Positions 6,836-12,610 of a stretch of DNA of 12,610 nucleotides are shown here, piece by piece; within the stretch, counting starts at the first letter, position 1; each line of letters starts with the position of its first letter. The notes under the pieces were generated by a model. That model did not search any database and had not been told where the DNA came from. It was given only the letters and a program-made list of their open reading frames with translations. This stretch comes from JAEUJM01 sp044221555 (GTDB lineage Bacteria; Actinomycetota; Acidimicrobiia; Acidimicrobiales; DATDAH01), in contig JBGAOY010000048.1 in assembly GCA_044221555.1 (NCBI GenBank), positions 1 to 12,610 on the forward strand, read 5' to 3'. A program made the position numbers and the translations under genes.

Positions 6836-6856
6836 ACGCAGCGGCGCTGGCGTAGC
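6831..6856 (+). repeat. 26-bp direct repeat, copy 2
   Basis: Exact copy of 5730-5755, in the same orientation, 1101 bp away. It begins 4 bp before the end of the H-NOX remnant and supplies its stop codon. A 20-bp perfect hairpin follows 28 bp later, so the order repeat-then-hairpin is the same as at copy 1, although the hairpin sequences differ. Confidence 0.9.
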
Positions 6857-6884
6857 GGCGGCGGTCGGGTAGCGAGTCGCGGAA

Positions 6885-6928
6885 CTGGCTCCCGATTGGA
6901 CCGCCAGGGCGGTCCAATCGGGAGCCAG
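6885..6928. terminator. Perfect 20-bp hairpin, bidirectional terminator
   Basis: CTGGCTCCCGATTGGACCGC at 6885-6904 pairs without mismatch with 6909-6928 around a CAGG loop. It lies 9 nt after the stop of the minus-strand dioxygenase gene and downstream of the plus-strand H-NOX remnant, so it suits termination of both directions. No U-tract. Confidence 0.82.
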
Positions 6929-6937
6929 AACGGGGGG

Positions 6938-7789
6938 TCAGGCAGCGGCGAGGGGGCAGCCGTCGATGGTGATGCGGTGCATGACGCGGCGCTGGCCGCG
7001 GTAGTCGTTCTTGGCGTTGTGCCAGGTGGCCCGGTTGTCCCAGATGGCCACCGAGCCGGGCTCCCAGCGGAAGCTGGCGACGCGCCGGGCCCGCAGGACC
7101 CGGGCGTAGATCTGGGCCAGGAGCGGCGCCGAGCGCACCGTCGACCAGCCGTCGAAGCGGATGGTGAAGCTCGGGTTGACGAACAGCGCCTCCCGGCCCG
7201 ACAGGGGGTGGCGGATCACCGCAGGGTGGGTGACCGTCTCGAGCGCGTCGGCGACCTCGGTGTTCTCGGACATCACGTGCGGGTCGATCCACTCGCGGAC
7301 ACGTGCGGCCGTGGTGCCGAAGGCGTGCTTGGCCGAGTGCACCGCCCGCATGTCGCGGAGACGGTCCTGCAGCCCGGGGGGCAGGGCCTCGAAGGCGTCG
7401 TAGGTGCTGAGGAACTTGGTGTCGCCACCGCTGGTCGGCAGCTCACGGGCCACGAGGACCGAGCCCAGTGCCGGCTCGACGTCGTAGCTGTGGTCGGTGT
7501 GCCAGAACCCGCCGACGTTGAGGCGCTGGTCGGCCTCCTTGGCCACCATGGCGATCTCGGGGTGCTCGGGGTGCTTGAGGAAGAAGCGGTTGACGTTGAT
7601 CGTGCCGAAGCGGCGGGCCAGATCGATGTGGTCGGTCTCGGTCAGCTGTTGGCCGCGCAGGAACACCAGTCCGTGGTGGTGGAAGAGGGCGCGGATCTCC
7701 TCGAACTCGGCGTCGCCGAGCGAGCGGACGTCGACGCCGGCGATCTCGATCCCGGCGCCGGGGTGGGGGGTGACGGTCATCGTCTTCAT
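6938..7789 (-). CDS. TauD/TfdA-family Fe(II)/2-oxoglutarate dioxygenase
   Basis: 283 aa, ATG at 7789, GAGGA about 6 nt upstream. The iron triad is intact: His97 and Asp99 in WHTDHSY, and His257 in WDNRATWH. By spacing to E. coli TauD, Thr124 (GGDTKF) and Arg268 (QRRVMHR) bind 2-oxoglutarate, and Arg272 matches the residue that contacts the sulfonate of taurine. The N-terminal 'LFHHHGLVFLRGQ' (35-47) and central 'VIRHPLSGREALFVNPSFT' are also typical. Family members hydroxylate taurine, alkyl sulfates, phenoxyacetates or similar acids, releasing CO2 and succinate. The substrate here is not fixed, and no sulfonate transporter is nearby. The ATG overlaps the upstream TetR stop (ATGA), so expression is coupled to that regulator. 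A strong hairpin ends the operon. Confidence 0.94.
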   Translation of the reverse strand: MKTMTVTPHPGAGIEIAGVDVRSLGDAEFEEIRALFHHHGLVFLRGQQLTETDHIDLARRFGTINVNRFFLKHPEHPEIAMVAKEADQRLNVGGFWHTDHSYDVEPALGSVLVARELPTSGGDTKFLSTYDAFEALPPGLQDRLRDMRAVHSAKHAFGTTAARVREWIDPHVMSENTEVADALETVTHPAVIRHPLSGREALFVNPSFTIRFDGWSTVRSAPLLAQIYARVLRARRVASFRWEPGSVAIWDNRATWHNAKNDYRGQRRVMHRITIDGCPLAAA

Positions 7790-8490
7790 GGGTGGTCCTC
7801 GTTCGTGGTGGTCGGGGTGGCGGTCGAGTGGGCAGCGGGGGTGGTGGTCGGGGTGGCCGTCGAGTGGGCGGTCGCGGTGGCCGCGAGGGGGTGGTGGGCG
7901 GAGGTGGGGGCGTCGACGAGGCCGCAGCAGGCGTCCACGATCTCGACGGCCAGCGCGTCGCCGGTGAGCTCGGGGGGCAGTGCGCCCACTTCGAACGCGG
8001 CCAACGCGACGCACGTGTACCCGAAGATCGATTGGACCCGGAGGGTGCGCACGGCCGGCGGCAGGTGGGTGAGACGGGTCTCGAGTCGGGACTGGGCGGC
8101 CTGGATCGCACGGTCGTCGACCGCGGCGAGGGCCGCCAGTCCCGTCGTCGGGTCGCCGATGGCCTGCACCAGGAATCGGGCCCAGTAGCTGGGACGGCGG
8201 CCCTGCACCGACTCGACCAGCGGCACGACCAGGGCCTCGACCAGCTCGCGCGTCGATGGGTCGGCACCGAGCGCCAGCAGCATGGCGGTGCGGTGCTCGT
8301 TCGTGGGTGCCATACGGGCCGCGACCAGCGCGTTGACCAGGCCCTGACGGCCCCCGAAGTGGTACTGCACCGCGGACTTGTTGCGCTGGCCGGCCGCTTC
8401 CTGCACCGCCTGGACGGTGAGGGCGGCGAGGCCGCGCTCGGCCGCGAGGCGCTCCGCGGCGTCGAGCATCTGCTGGGCGGCGTCGTTCAC
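7786..8490 (-). CDS. TetR-family transcriptional regulator of the dioxygenase
   Basis: 234 aa, GTG at 8490, placed by promoter geometry and by absence of a binding site. The HTH is at about residues 6-52 (MLDAAERLAAERGLAALTV, then AGQRNKSAVQYHFGGRQGL). A helical ligand domain runs to about residue 195 (PSYWARFLVQAIGDP, SIFGYTCVALAAFEVGALPP). The last ~38 residues are a low-complexity tail with the repeat AHSTATPTTT twice, then NEDHP; it is not part of the TetR fold and arises from a 36-bp DNA repeat. The final codon's TGA overlaps the dioxygenase ATG. It is most likely an autorepressor and repressor of the dioxygenase, with an acidic or sulfonated compound as a possible inducer (inference). 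Confidence 0.92.
   Translation of the reverse strand: MNDAAQQMLDAAERLAAERGLAALTVQAVQEAAGQRNKSAVQYHFGGRQGLVNALVAARMAPTNEHRTAMLLALGADPSTRELVEALVVPLVESVQGRRPSYWARFLVQAIGDPTTGLAALAAVDDRAIQAAQSRLETRLTHLPPAVRTLRVQSIFGYTCVALAAFEVGALPPELTGDALAVEIVDACCGLVDAPTSAHHPLAATATAHSTATPTTTPAAHSTATPTTTNEDHP
7805..7869 (-). repeat. 36-bp period tandem repeat in the TetR tail
   Basis: Two 29-bp blocks (7805-7833 and 7841-7869) with one mismatch and a period of 36 bp. They encode the duplicated AHSTATPTTT at the C-terminus of the second TetR protein. The period is a multiple of three, so the frame is preserved. Confidence 0.88.
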
Positions 8491-8497
8491 GAAGGCC

Positions 8498-8526
8498 AGG
8501 GTAAGTGTTAGTCCTTACTCTGTCAA
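8498..8526 (-). promoter_or_regulatory. Leaderless sigma70-type promoter of the TetR-dioxygenase operon
   Basis: On the minus strand a perfect -35 TTGACA (8526-8521), a 17-bp spacer and -10 TACCCT (8503-8498). The GTG start codon begins 8 nt after the -10 box, so transcription should begin at or next to the start codon. No Shine-Dalgarno lies in the 7 intervening bases. This is the best promoter in the window. Confidence 0.82.
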
Positions 8527-8538
8527 GGACTTGTCCTT
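8503..8538. promoter_or_regulatory. Twin TetR operator-like sites
   Basis: Site A, AAGGACTTGTCCTT at 8525-8538, is a 6-2-6 perfect inverted repeat touching the -35 box. Site B, AAGTGTTAGTCCTT at 8503-8516, shares the right half and lies in the spacer and -10. They are 22 bp apart, two helical turns, on the same face of DNA. The 10-mer GTCCTTACTC is repeated exactly at 8511-8520 and 8533-8542. Two repressor dimers could bind side by side and block the promoter. The core AGGAC...GTCCT also occurs in the operator of the other TetR gene. Confidence 0.68.
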
Positions 8539-8617
8539 ACTCGTTCGACGGCCGGCCCGGCCGCTGCCGCGGCGCTCGGGCCCCCGCCGCGTCCGCCCGC
8601 GATCTACCATGCCCGCC

Positions 8618-8896
8618 GTGGCGAAGAGCAAGAGCGCACAGCGGGCCAGGACCCAGAGCCAGCGGGGGCAGAAGCGGGCCGCCCAGGAGGCCCGGCGGCG
8701 CAAGCAGCAGCCCCACCAGCACCTGCCCAAGGTGGGCAGCCGGCGCGACGACGCCTACCTGCGCCGGCGCCGGGAGGAGGACCTGGTCGACTTCGGCCTG
8801 GGCCACCACCGCCGGCGCAACCGCCGACTGGCGATCGGCGCCATCGTGATCGCGCTGGCCGGCCTGGCCACCCTGCTCGCGTACCTCGTGCTCTGA
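8618..8896 (+). CDS. Small basic tail-anchored membrane protein of unknown function
   Basis: 92 aa from the GTG at 8618; an ATG at 8609 is the alternative (95 aa). I prefer 8618 because TACCAT (8605-8610) fits a -10 box and sits 7 nt before it, a leaderless arrangement, and neither start has a Shine-Dalgarno. Residues 1-35 are strongly basic and hydrophilic (KSKSAQRARTQSQRGQKR, EARRRKQQ). A short middle section has a mixed Arg/Glu/Asp stretch (RRRREEDLVDFGLGHH), and residues 71-92 form one hydrophobic helix at the very C-terminus (LAIGAIVIALAGLATLLAYL). That topology leaves the charged part in the cytoplasm. I do not recognise the family. It is divergent from the second TetR gene. Confidence 0.72.
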   Translation: MAKSKSAQRARTQSQRGQKRAAQEARRRKQQPHQHLPKVGSRRDDAYLRRRREEDLVDFGLGHHRRRNRRLAIGAIVIALAGLATLLAYLVL

Positions 8897-8902
8897 CCGC
8901 CA

Positions 8903-8955
8903 CCGTGGGGGCGGGCGCGGCGGTCCGGGGCGCGCCGCCCGGGAGGCCCCCACGG
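8903..8955 (+). terminator. GC-rich hairpin after the small membrane gene
   Basis: CCGTGGGGGC (8903-8912) pairs perfectly with GCCCCCACGG (8946-8955). The 33-base interior is itself GC-rich and partly self-complementary. It starts 7 nt after the upstream stop codon and ends about 120 nt before the kinase start. A terminator role is inferred from position; there is no U-tract. Confidence 0.55.
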
Positions 8956-9074
8956 CGGGGGGCGCGCCCGCTTCGGCGACCGGGCGCAGCACACTCTTCC
9001 CCGTGCCTGGACCGCCCCTGACCGACGACCGGGCCCCGACCCCGAGCCGCCCCGGTTCCGCAAGACTCTCCCCC

Positions 9075-10772
9075 ATGTCCCGACCGTTGCTGGACGACGA
9101 CCCCCGCCAGATCGGGGCGTGGCGTCTCACCGCCCGGCTGGGCGAGGGCGGGTTCGGTGTCGTCTACGCCGGGGTACGGGCGGACTGGCAGCGGGGCGCG
9201 GTGAAGGTGATGCACCGCCACCTGGCCCGCGAGGCGGACTACGTGGCCCGGTTCGGGCGGGAGGTGGCGCTGGCCCAGCGGGTGCGGGGCGAGCACGTGG
9301 CCAACGTGTTGGACTACGACCTCGACGCCTCCCCGCCCTACCTGGTGACCGAGTACGTGAACGGCCCCACGCTGCACGAGGAGGTCAGCCTGCGGGGCGC
9401 ACTCGCCGGCGACAACCTCTACGCCCTGGCCCTCGCCCTCGCCGAGGCCATCTCGTCGATCGCCGGGTCGGGGGTGATCCACCGCGACCTCAAGCCGGGC
9501 AACGTGTTGCTCACCGCCCGCACGCCGGTGGTCGTCGACTTCGGCATCGCCTCGGCGGTGGGCCTCGACCGCCTCACCGCCACGGGCCTGGTGATGGGCA
9601 CGGGCCCGTACATGGCGCCCGAGCAGTTCACGGGCACCGGGGCCAGCCCCGCCATCGACGTGTTCGCCTGGGGGTCGGTGCTGCACTTCGCCGCCACCGG
9701 CCGGGCCCCGTTCCGCGACGAGTCCGGCAACGCCTCGGCGGTGATGTACCAGGTGCTCCACACCGACGCCGACCACAGCACGCTGCCCGCGCCGCTGGCC
9801 GAGCTGGCCCGCTGGGCCCACGCCAAGGAGCCGGGCGACCGGCCCACGGCCGCCACCCTGGTGTCCCGTCTCGTCGCGCTGCGCGAGCCCGCGGCGGACG
9901 ACCCGGTCCGTACCTCGGTGATGCTGGTCGAGCGCACCTGGCACCTGATCCCCACCCCCCCACCGTCGCCGCCGCCGTCACCGCCCACACCCGTGGCGCC
10001 GTCGCCCGGCCCGGCCCAGGCGCCCGGACCGTCCACACCGGGAGGCCCGCTGGTGCTGCGGCTCCCGCCCGAGCCCGAGCCACCGAACGTGGTGTACACC
10101 CCGCCGCGTCCACCCGCACCCCCGCCGGCCCGACCCCAGGCGCGCCCCCAGACCCGACCCCAGGCCCCACCGCCGGCCCGGCCGGTGGCGCCCGCCCCCA
10201 TGGTGCCGGCACCGCCCCCGGCCCGCCCGGTGCCGCCCGCCCGCTACCCCGTCACCTGGTTGGCCCGGTGGGCCCAGCGCCTGCCCGACTTCGGCTGGGT
10301 GGGCACGCTGTCGGCCCTGGTGTACCTGGTGACGGCGCTGGCCTACGACCAGGTGGACGACGGCGTGCTCCCGACCAGCGTCGAGGAGACCCGGGTGGTC
10401 GACGCGTGGAACGTGGCGTGGGCGCTCTGGCCGATCGTGGCCTTCCTGGCCCTGGCCTTCGCGGCCCAGCGCATCACGCGCGCGGTCGTGGCCCGCCAGG
10501 GGCTCACCCGCGCCGGGTGGCGCACCTACGCGGCGTTCTCGTCGCTGCTCGGGCTCTGCCTGTCGCTGGTGCCGATCCCCGCCACGGTGGCCCTCACCTA
10601 CGGCGTGGCCGTGCTGGAGCCCCACGGCGTGCTGGACCGGAACGAGGCCGTGGTCGCCGGCGCCGGCGCCGCGGCCATGGGCCTGCTCGCCATCGTGGGG
10701 CTGGTGTTCGCCGTGCGCGCCCTCATCCACCTGGGCCGGTCGCTGGTCGGCACCGTGGTGTGGCGGGGCTGA
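9075..10772 (+). CDS. Serine/threonine protein kinase with four C-terminal membrane helices
   Basis: 565 aa from the ATG at 9075; a GTG at 9003 would add 24 unconserved residues. The kinase domain (about 16-270) is complete: glycine loop RLGEGGFGVVYAG (21-33), Lys44, HRDLKPGN with Asp138 and Asn143, DFG 155-157, TxT at Thr168/Thr170 in the activation loop, APE 181-183. Residues about 293-392 are an extremely Pro-rich linker (PPPSPPPSPPTP, RPQARPQTRPQ). Four hydrophobic segments follow (about 407-424, 445-463, 485-512, 525-549), separated by short loops, with no large outer domain. That differs from the usual PknB plan of one helix and an external sensor; the membrane part may itself be the sensor or a partner-docking unit. 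It is convergent with the response regulator fusion, stops 10 bp apart. The substrate is unknown. Confidence 0.92.
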   Translation: MSRPLLDDDPRQIGAWRLTARLGEGGFGVVYAGVRADWQRGAVKVMHRHLAREADYVARFGREVALAQRVRGEHVANVLDYDLDASPPYLVTEYVNGPTLHEEVSLRGALAGDNLYALALALAEAISSIAGSGVIHRDLKPGNVLLTARTPVVVDFGIASAVGLDRLTATGLVMGTGPYMAPEQFTGTGASPAIDVFAWGSVLHFAATGRAPFRDESGNASAVMYQVLHTDADHSTLPAPLAELARWAHAKEPGDRPTAATLVSRLVALREPAADDPVRTSVMLVERTWHLIPTPPPSPPPSPPTPVAPSPGPAQAPGPSTPGGPLVLRLPPEPEPPNVVYTPPRPPAPPPARPQARPQTRPQAPPPARPVAPAPMVPAPPPARPVPPARYPVTWLARWAQRLPDFGWVGTLSALVYLVTALAYDQVDDGVLPTSVEETRVVDAWNVAWALWPIVAFLALAFAAQRITRAVVARQGLTRAGWRTYAAFSSLLGLCLSLVPIPATVALTYGVAVLEPHGVLDRNEAVVAGAGAAAMGLLAIVGLVFAVRALIHLGRSLVGTVVWRG

Positions 10773-10782
10773 CCCGCGCCGC

Positions 10783-12610
10783 CTACGACCGGGGGATCGC
10801 CACCACGCCCTCGCGCACGCCCACGGCCACCGCCTCCAGCTTGGAGTGGACCTGCAGCTTCTCCAGGATGCGCTGCACGTGGTTCCGGATGGTGTGCACG
10901 CTGAGGTACAGCTGCTCGCCGATGGCCTTGTTGGGCAGCCCGGCGGCCACCAGCTCGAGCACCTCGATCTCACGGCTGGTGAGCGTGGCGCCCAGACCGC
11001 GCTGGGTCGACCGCAACTCGGCCAGCAGGGGCGCCAGCTCGTCCGGCGAGGTCACCGCCTCTCCCAGGTGGGCATGGTGGATGGCGGCGATGAGGCGGTC
11101 GGCCCCCTCGCTCTTGGTGACGAAGCCCGAGCACCCGGCGGCCAGGGCCCGCACGAGCGCGGCCCGGTCGGTGCGAGCCGTCAGCATCACCACCTTCACC
11201 GCCGGCGAGTACCGCTTCACCTGCTCGGTGGCCTGCGCGCCGTCGCCGTCGGGCAGCTCGAAGTCCATCAGCACCACGTCCGGCTCGTAGTCGATGGCGG
11301 CCTTCCGCGCCGCCGCGACCGTGCCGGCCACGCCCACGACCCGCAGGTCGTCCTCGAGCGCCAGGCGCCGCACCAGGCTGTCGACGAAGATCTCGTGGTC
11401 GTCCACCACCAGCACACGCACGCGACGGTCGTCCGGAGCGCGTTCGGGATACTCGGCGGCGATGGCCGAGATGGCGTCCATCGAGTCGAGGAAGGCGTCG
11501 AGCAGCCGCGGCTCGAACTGAGTGCCACGCCGGCCCGCCATGATCGCGGCGGCCTCCGCGAACGAGTGGCGGGGCCGGTAGACACGATCGGACGTGAGCG
11601 CGTCGAACACGTCGGTGACCGCCACGATGCGGGCGGTCTCGGCGATCTCGTCGCCGCGGATGCCCAACGGGTACCCCGAGCCGTCCCACCACTCGTGGTG
11701 GCACAGGGCGATGATCGCAGCCTCGACCAGCAGCGGCGACTGCGAGCCCGCCAGCAACCGGTAGCCGTAGGAGGCGTGCTTCTGGATCACGGCGAACTCG
11801 GCCGCGGTGAGGCGCCCTGGCTTCAACAGCACCGCGTCGGGCACGCCGATCTTGCCCACGTCGTGCAGGGCCGCGGCCAGGCGCAGGTCGTCGATCGGGA
11901 CGTCGTCGAACCCCACCGCCGACGCCAGCACCGCCGTGTAGCGGCTCATGCGCTCGAGGTGCTGCGCGGTCTCCTCGTGGCGCAGCGACACCGCGCGGGA
12001 CAGCCGGTCGATGAGCTCGGCGATGCCCACGTCGGTGAGCCGGCGTTCGCCGGGCCCCGACTCGGGGCCGGCGGCCACCTCGAAGTGCTCGAGGGTGACG
12101 TTGAGGTCGCGCACGGCCACCACCGCGCGTTCGTGGCCCTCCGAGAGGAGCCGCCGGGTGTGCTCGAGCGTGCGTCGCTTGAACGCGGTGGCCAGCGCGA
12201 TCACGAGCTCGGTGCGATCGAACGGCTTGACCAGGTAGGCGTCGGCACCGATCTCGACCGCGAGGGCGGCGGTGGCGGGGTCGGTGATCCCGGTGATCAT
12301 CACCACCGCGATCGTGGGATGGTCGGCCACCAACGACCGGAGCAGCTCGAGGCCCGACTCGCCGGGCATGCGGATGTCGCACAGCACGGCGTCGATCCCC
12401 GGCCCCCCGACCACCGTGCCCCTGCCACCCGCTGCACCCGCATCACCCACTGCCTCGCCGGCCACACCCTCCCAACCCACGCCCTCCCCGTGGGTCTCCA
12501 GGACGTCCCGGGCGGCCGCCGCGCTGGCCGCCTGCTTGTATCCCGGGTGGCGGGACACGCCCGACGCCGTCCGGCCGCCGGACGCTTCCCGCGAGAGGCC
12601 TTCGATCGCC
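10783..12610 (-). CDS. Fusion response regulator: REC - HD-GYP - REC - LuxR-type HTH (5' end outside window)
   Basis: The frame stays open to the window edge; a GTG at 12558 is possible, but starting there would remove the first strand and acidic pocket of the first receiver domain, so the true start probably lies beyond 12610. Numbering from 12558: REC1 with phosphoacceptor Asp61 (LCDIRMPG), Thr89 and Lys111; HD-GYP domain (about 180-365) with HD 232-233, KH261, HH 287-288, GYP 295-297 and DVFDALTSDRVYR (316-328), all needed for cyclic-di-GMP phosphodiesterase activity; REC2 with Asp386/387, Asp432 (LMDFELP), Thr460 and Lys482; LuxR HTH (526-586: LTSREIEVLELVAAGLPNKA). REC1 also carries a Gly/Ala/Val-rich insert of roughly 25-30 residues (24-54) before its phosphorylation strand. 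It should link phosphorelay input to c-di-GMP breakdown and to transcription. No partner histidine kinase is in view. Confidence 0.9.
   Translation of the reverse strand, partial: AIEGLSREASGGRTASGVSRHPGYKQAASAAAARDVLETHGEGVGWEGVAGEAVGDAGAAGGRGTVVGGPGIDAVLCDIRMPGESGLELLRSLVADHPTIAVVMITGITDPATAALAVEIGADAYLVKPFDRTELVIALATAFKRRTLEHTRRLLSEGHERAVVAVRDLNVTLEHFEVAAGPESGPGERRLTDVGIAELIDRLSRAVSLRHEETAQHLERMSRYTAVLASAVGFDDVPIDDLRLAAALHDVGKIGVPDAVLLKPGRLTAAEFAVIQKHASYGYRLLAGSQSPLLVEAAIIALCHHEWWDGSGYPLGIRGDEIAETARIVAVTDVFDALTSDRVYRPRHSFAEAAAIMAGRRGTQFEPRLLDAFLDSMDAISAIAAEYPERAPDDRRVRVLVVDDHEIFVDSLVRRLALEDDLRVVGVAGTVAAARKAAIDYEPDVVLMDFELPDGDGAQATEQVKRYSPAVKVVMLTARTDRAALVRALAAGCSGFVTKSEGADRLIAAIHHAHLGEAVTSPDELAPLLAELRSTQRGLGATLTSREIEVLELVAAGLPNKAIGEQLYLSVHTIRNHVQRILEKLQVHSKLEAVAVGVREGVVAIPRS

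Noticed and set aside
8604..11290. Long open frames on either strand overlapping the second kinase
   Set aside because: Composition is that of GC-rich frame shadows, and the kinase frame has all conserved residues.

Overview
The window is a very GC-rich, densely coded stretch of bacterial chromosome. DUF6458-type membrane protein, two Hanks-type serine/threonine kinases, a P450 next to a nitronate-monooxygenase-like flavoprotein, TetR regulators and GTG or leaderless starts all point to a high-GC actinobacterium. Class Acidimicrobiia is my best guess, but this rests on gene content only, with no phylogenetic marker read. There is no transposase, integrase, phage gene or CRISPR array.

Left part (1-2604): the 3' portion of a tRNA-Ser(UGA), then on the minus strand an NTF2/SnoaL-like protein, a DUF6458-like two-helix membrane protein and a PknB-type kinase with one transmembrane helix. 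Centre-left (2651-5754): a plus-strand operon of a TetR regulator, a cytochrome P450 (overlapping it by ATGA) and an FMN-dependent nitronate-monooxygenase-like protein 15 nt further on. A perfect 16-bp palindrome, the presumed operator, overlaps the -10 box of what looks like a leaderless promoter and lies between this operon and the divergent kinase.

Centre (5730-6930): a scarred interval. Two perfect 26-bp direct repeats, each followed by a 20-22 bp hairpin, bracket a minus-strand lipoprotein gene and a 5'-truncated, frameshifted remnant of an H-NOX/HNOB (heme nitric oxide/oxygen binding) gene. The remnant still shows the heme-ligand His and the YxSxR heme-propionate motif.

Centre-right (6938-8617): a minus-strand pair, a second TetR regulator and a TauD-type Fe(II)/2-oxoglutarate dioxygenase, again overlapping by ATGA. 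Its promoter (TTGACA-N17-TACCCT) also looks leaderless and carries two similar 14-bp operator-like sites 22 bp apart. Both TetR-oxygenase pairs therefore have the same layout: autoregulated leaderless regulator, ATGA overlap, oxygenase. Both regulators also carry in-frame tandem DNA repeats near their C-termini.

Right part (8605-12610): a small tail-anchored basic protein, a kinase with a long proline-rich linker and four C-terminal membrane helices, and, convergent and only 10 bp away, a large minus-strand fusion protein with domain order REC, HD-GYP, REC, LuxR-type HTH. The fusion joins a cyclic-di-GMP phosphodiesterase response regulator to a NarL-type transcriptional response regulator. 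Its 5' end lies beyond the window.

The most interesting items are the REC-HD-GYP-REC-HTH fusion, the twin TetR-oxygenase modules with their operators, the H-NOX remnant between 26-bp repeats, and the 30-bp tandem repeat inside the first TetR ligand domain.
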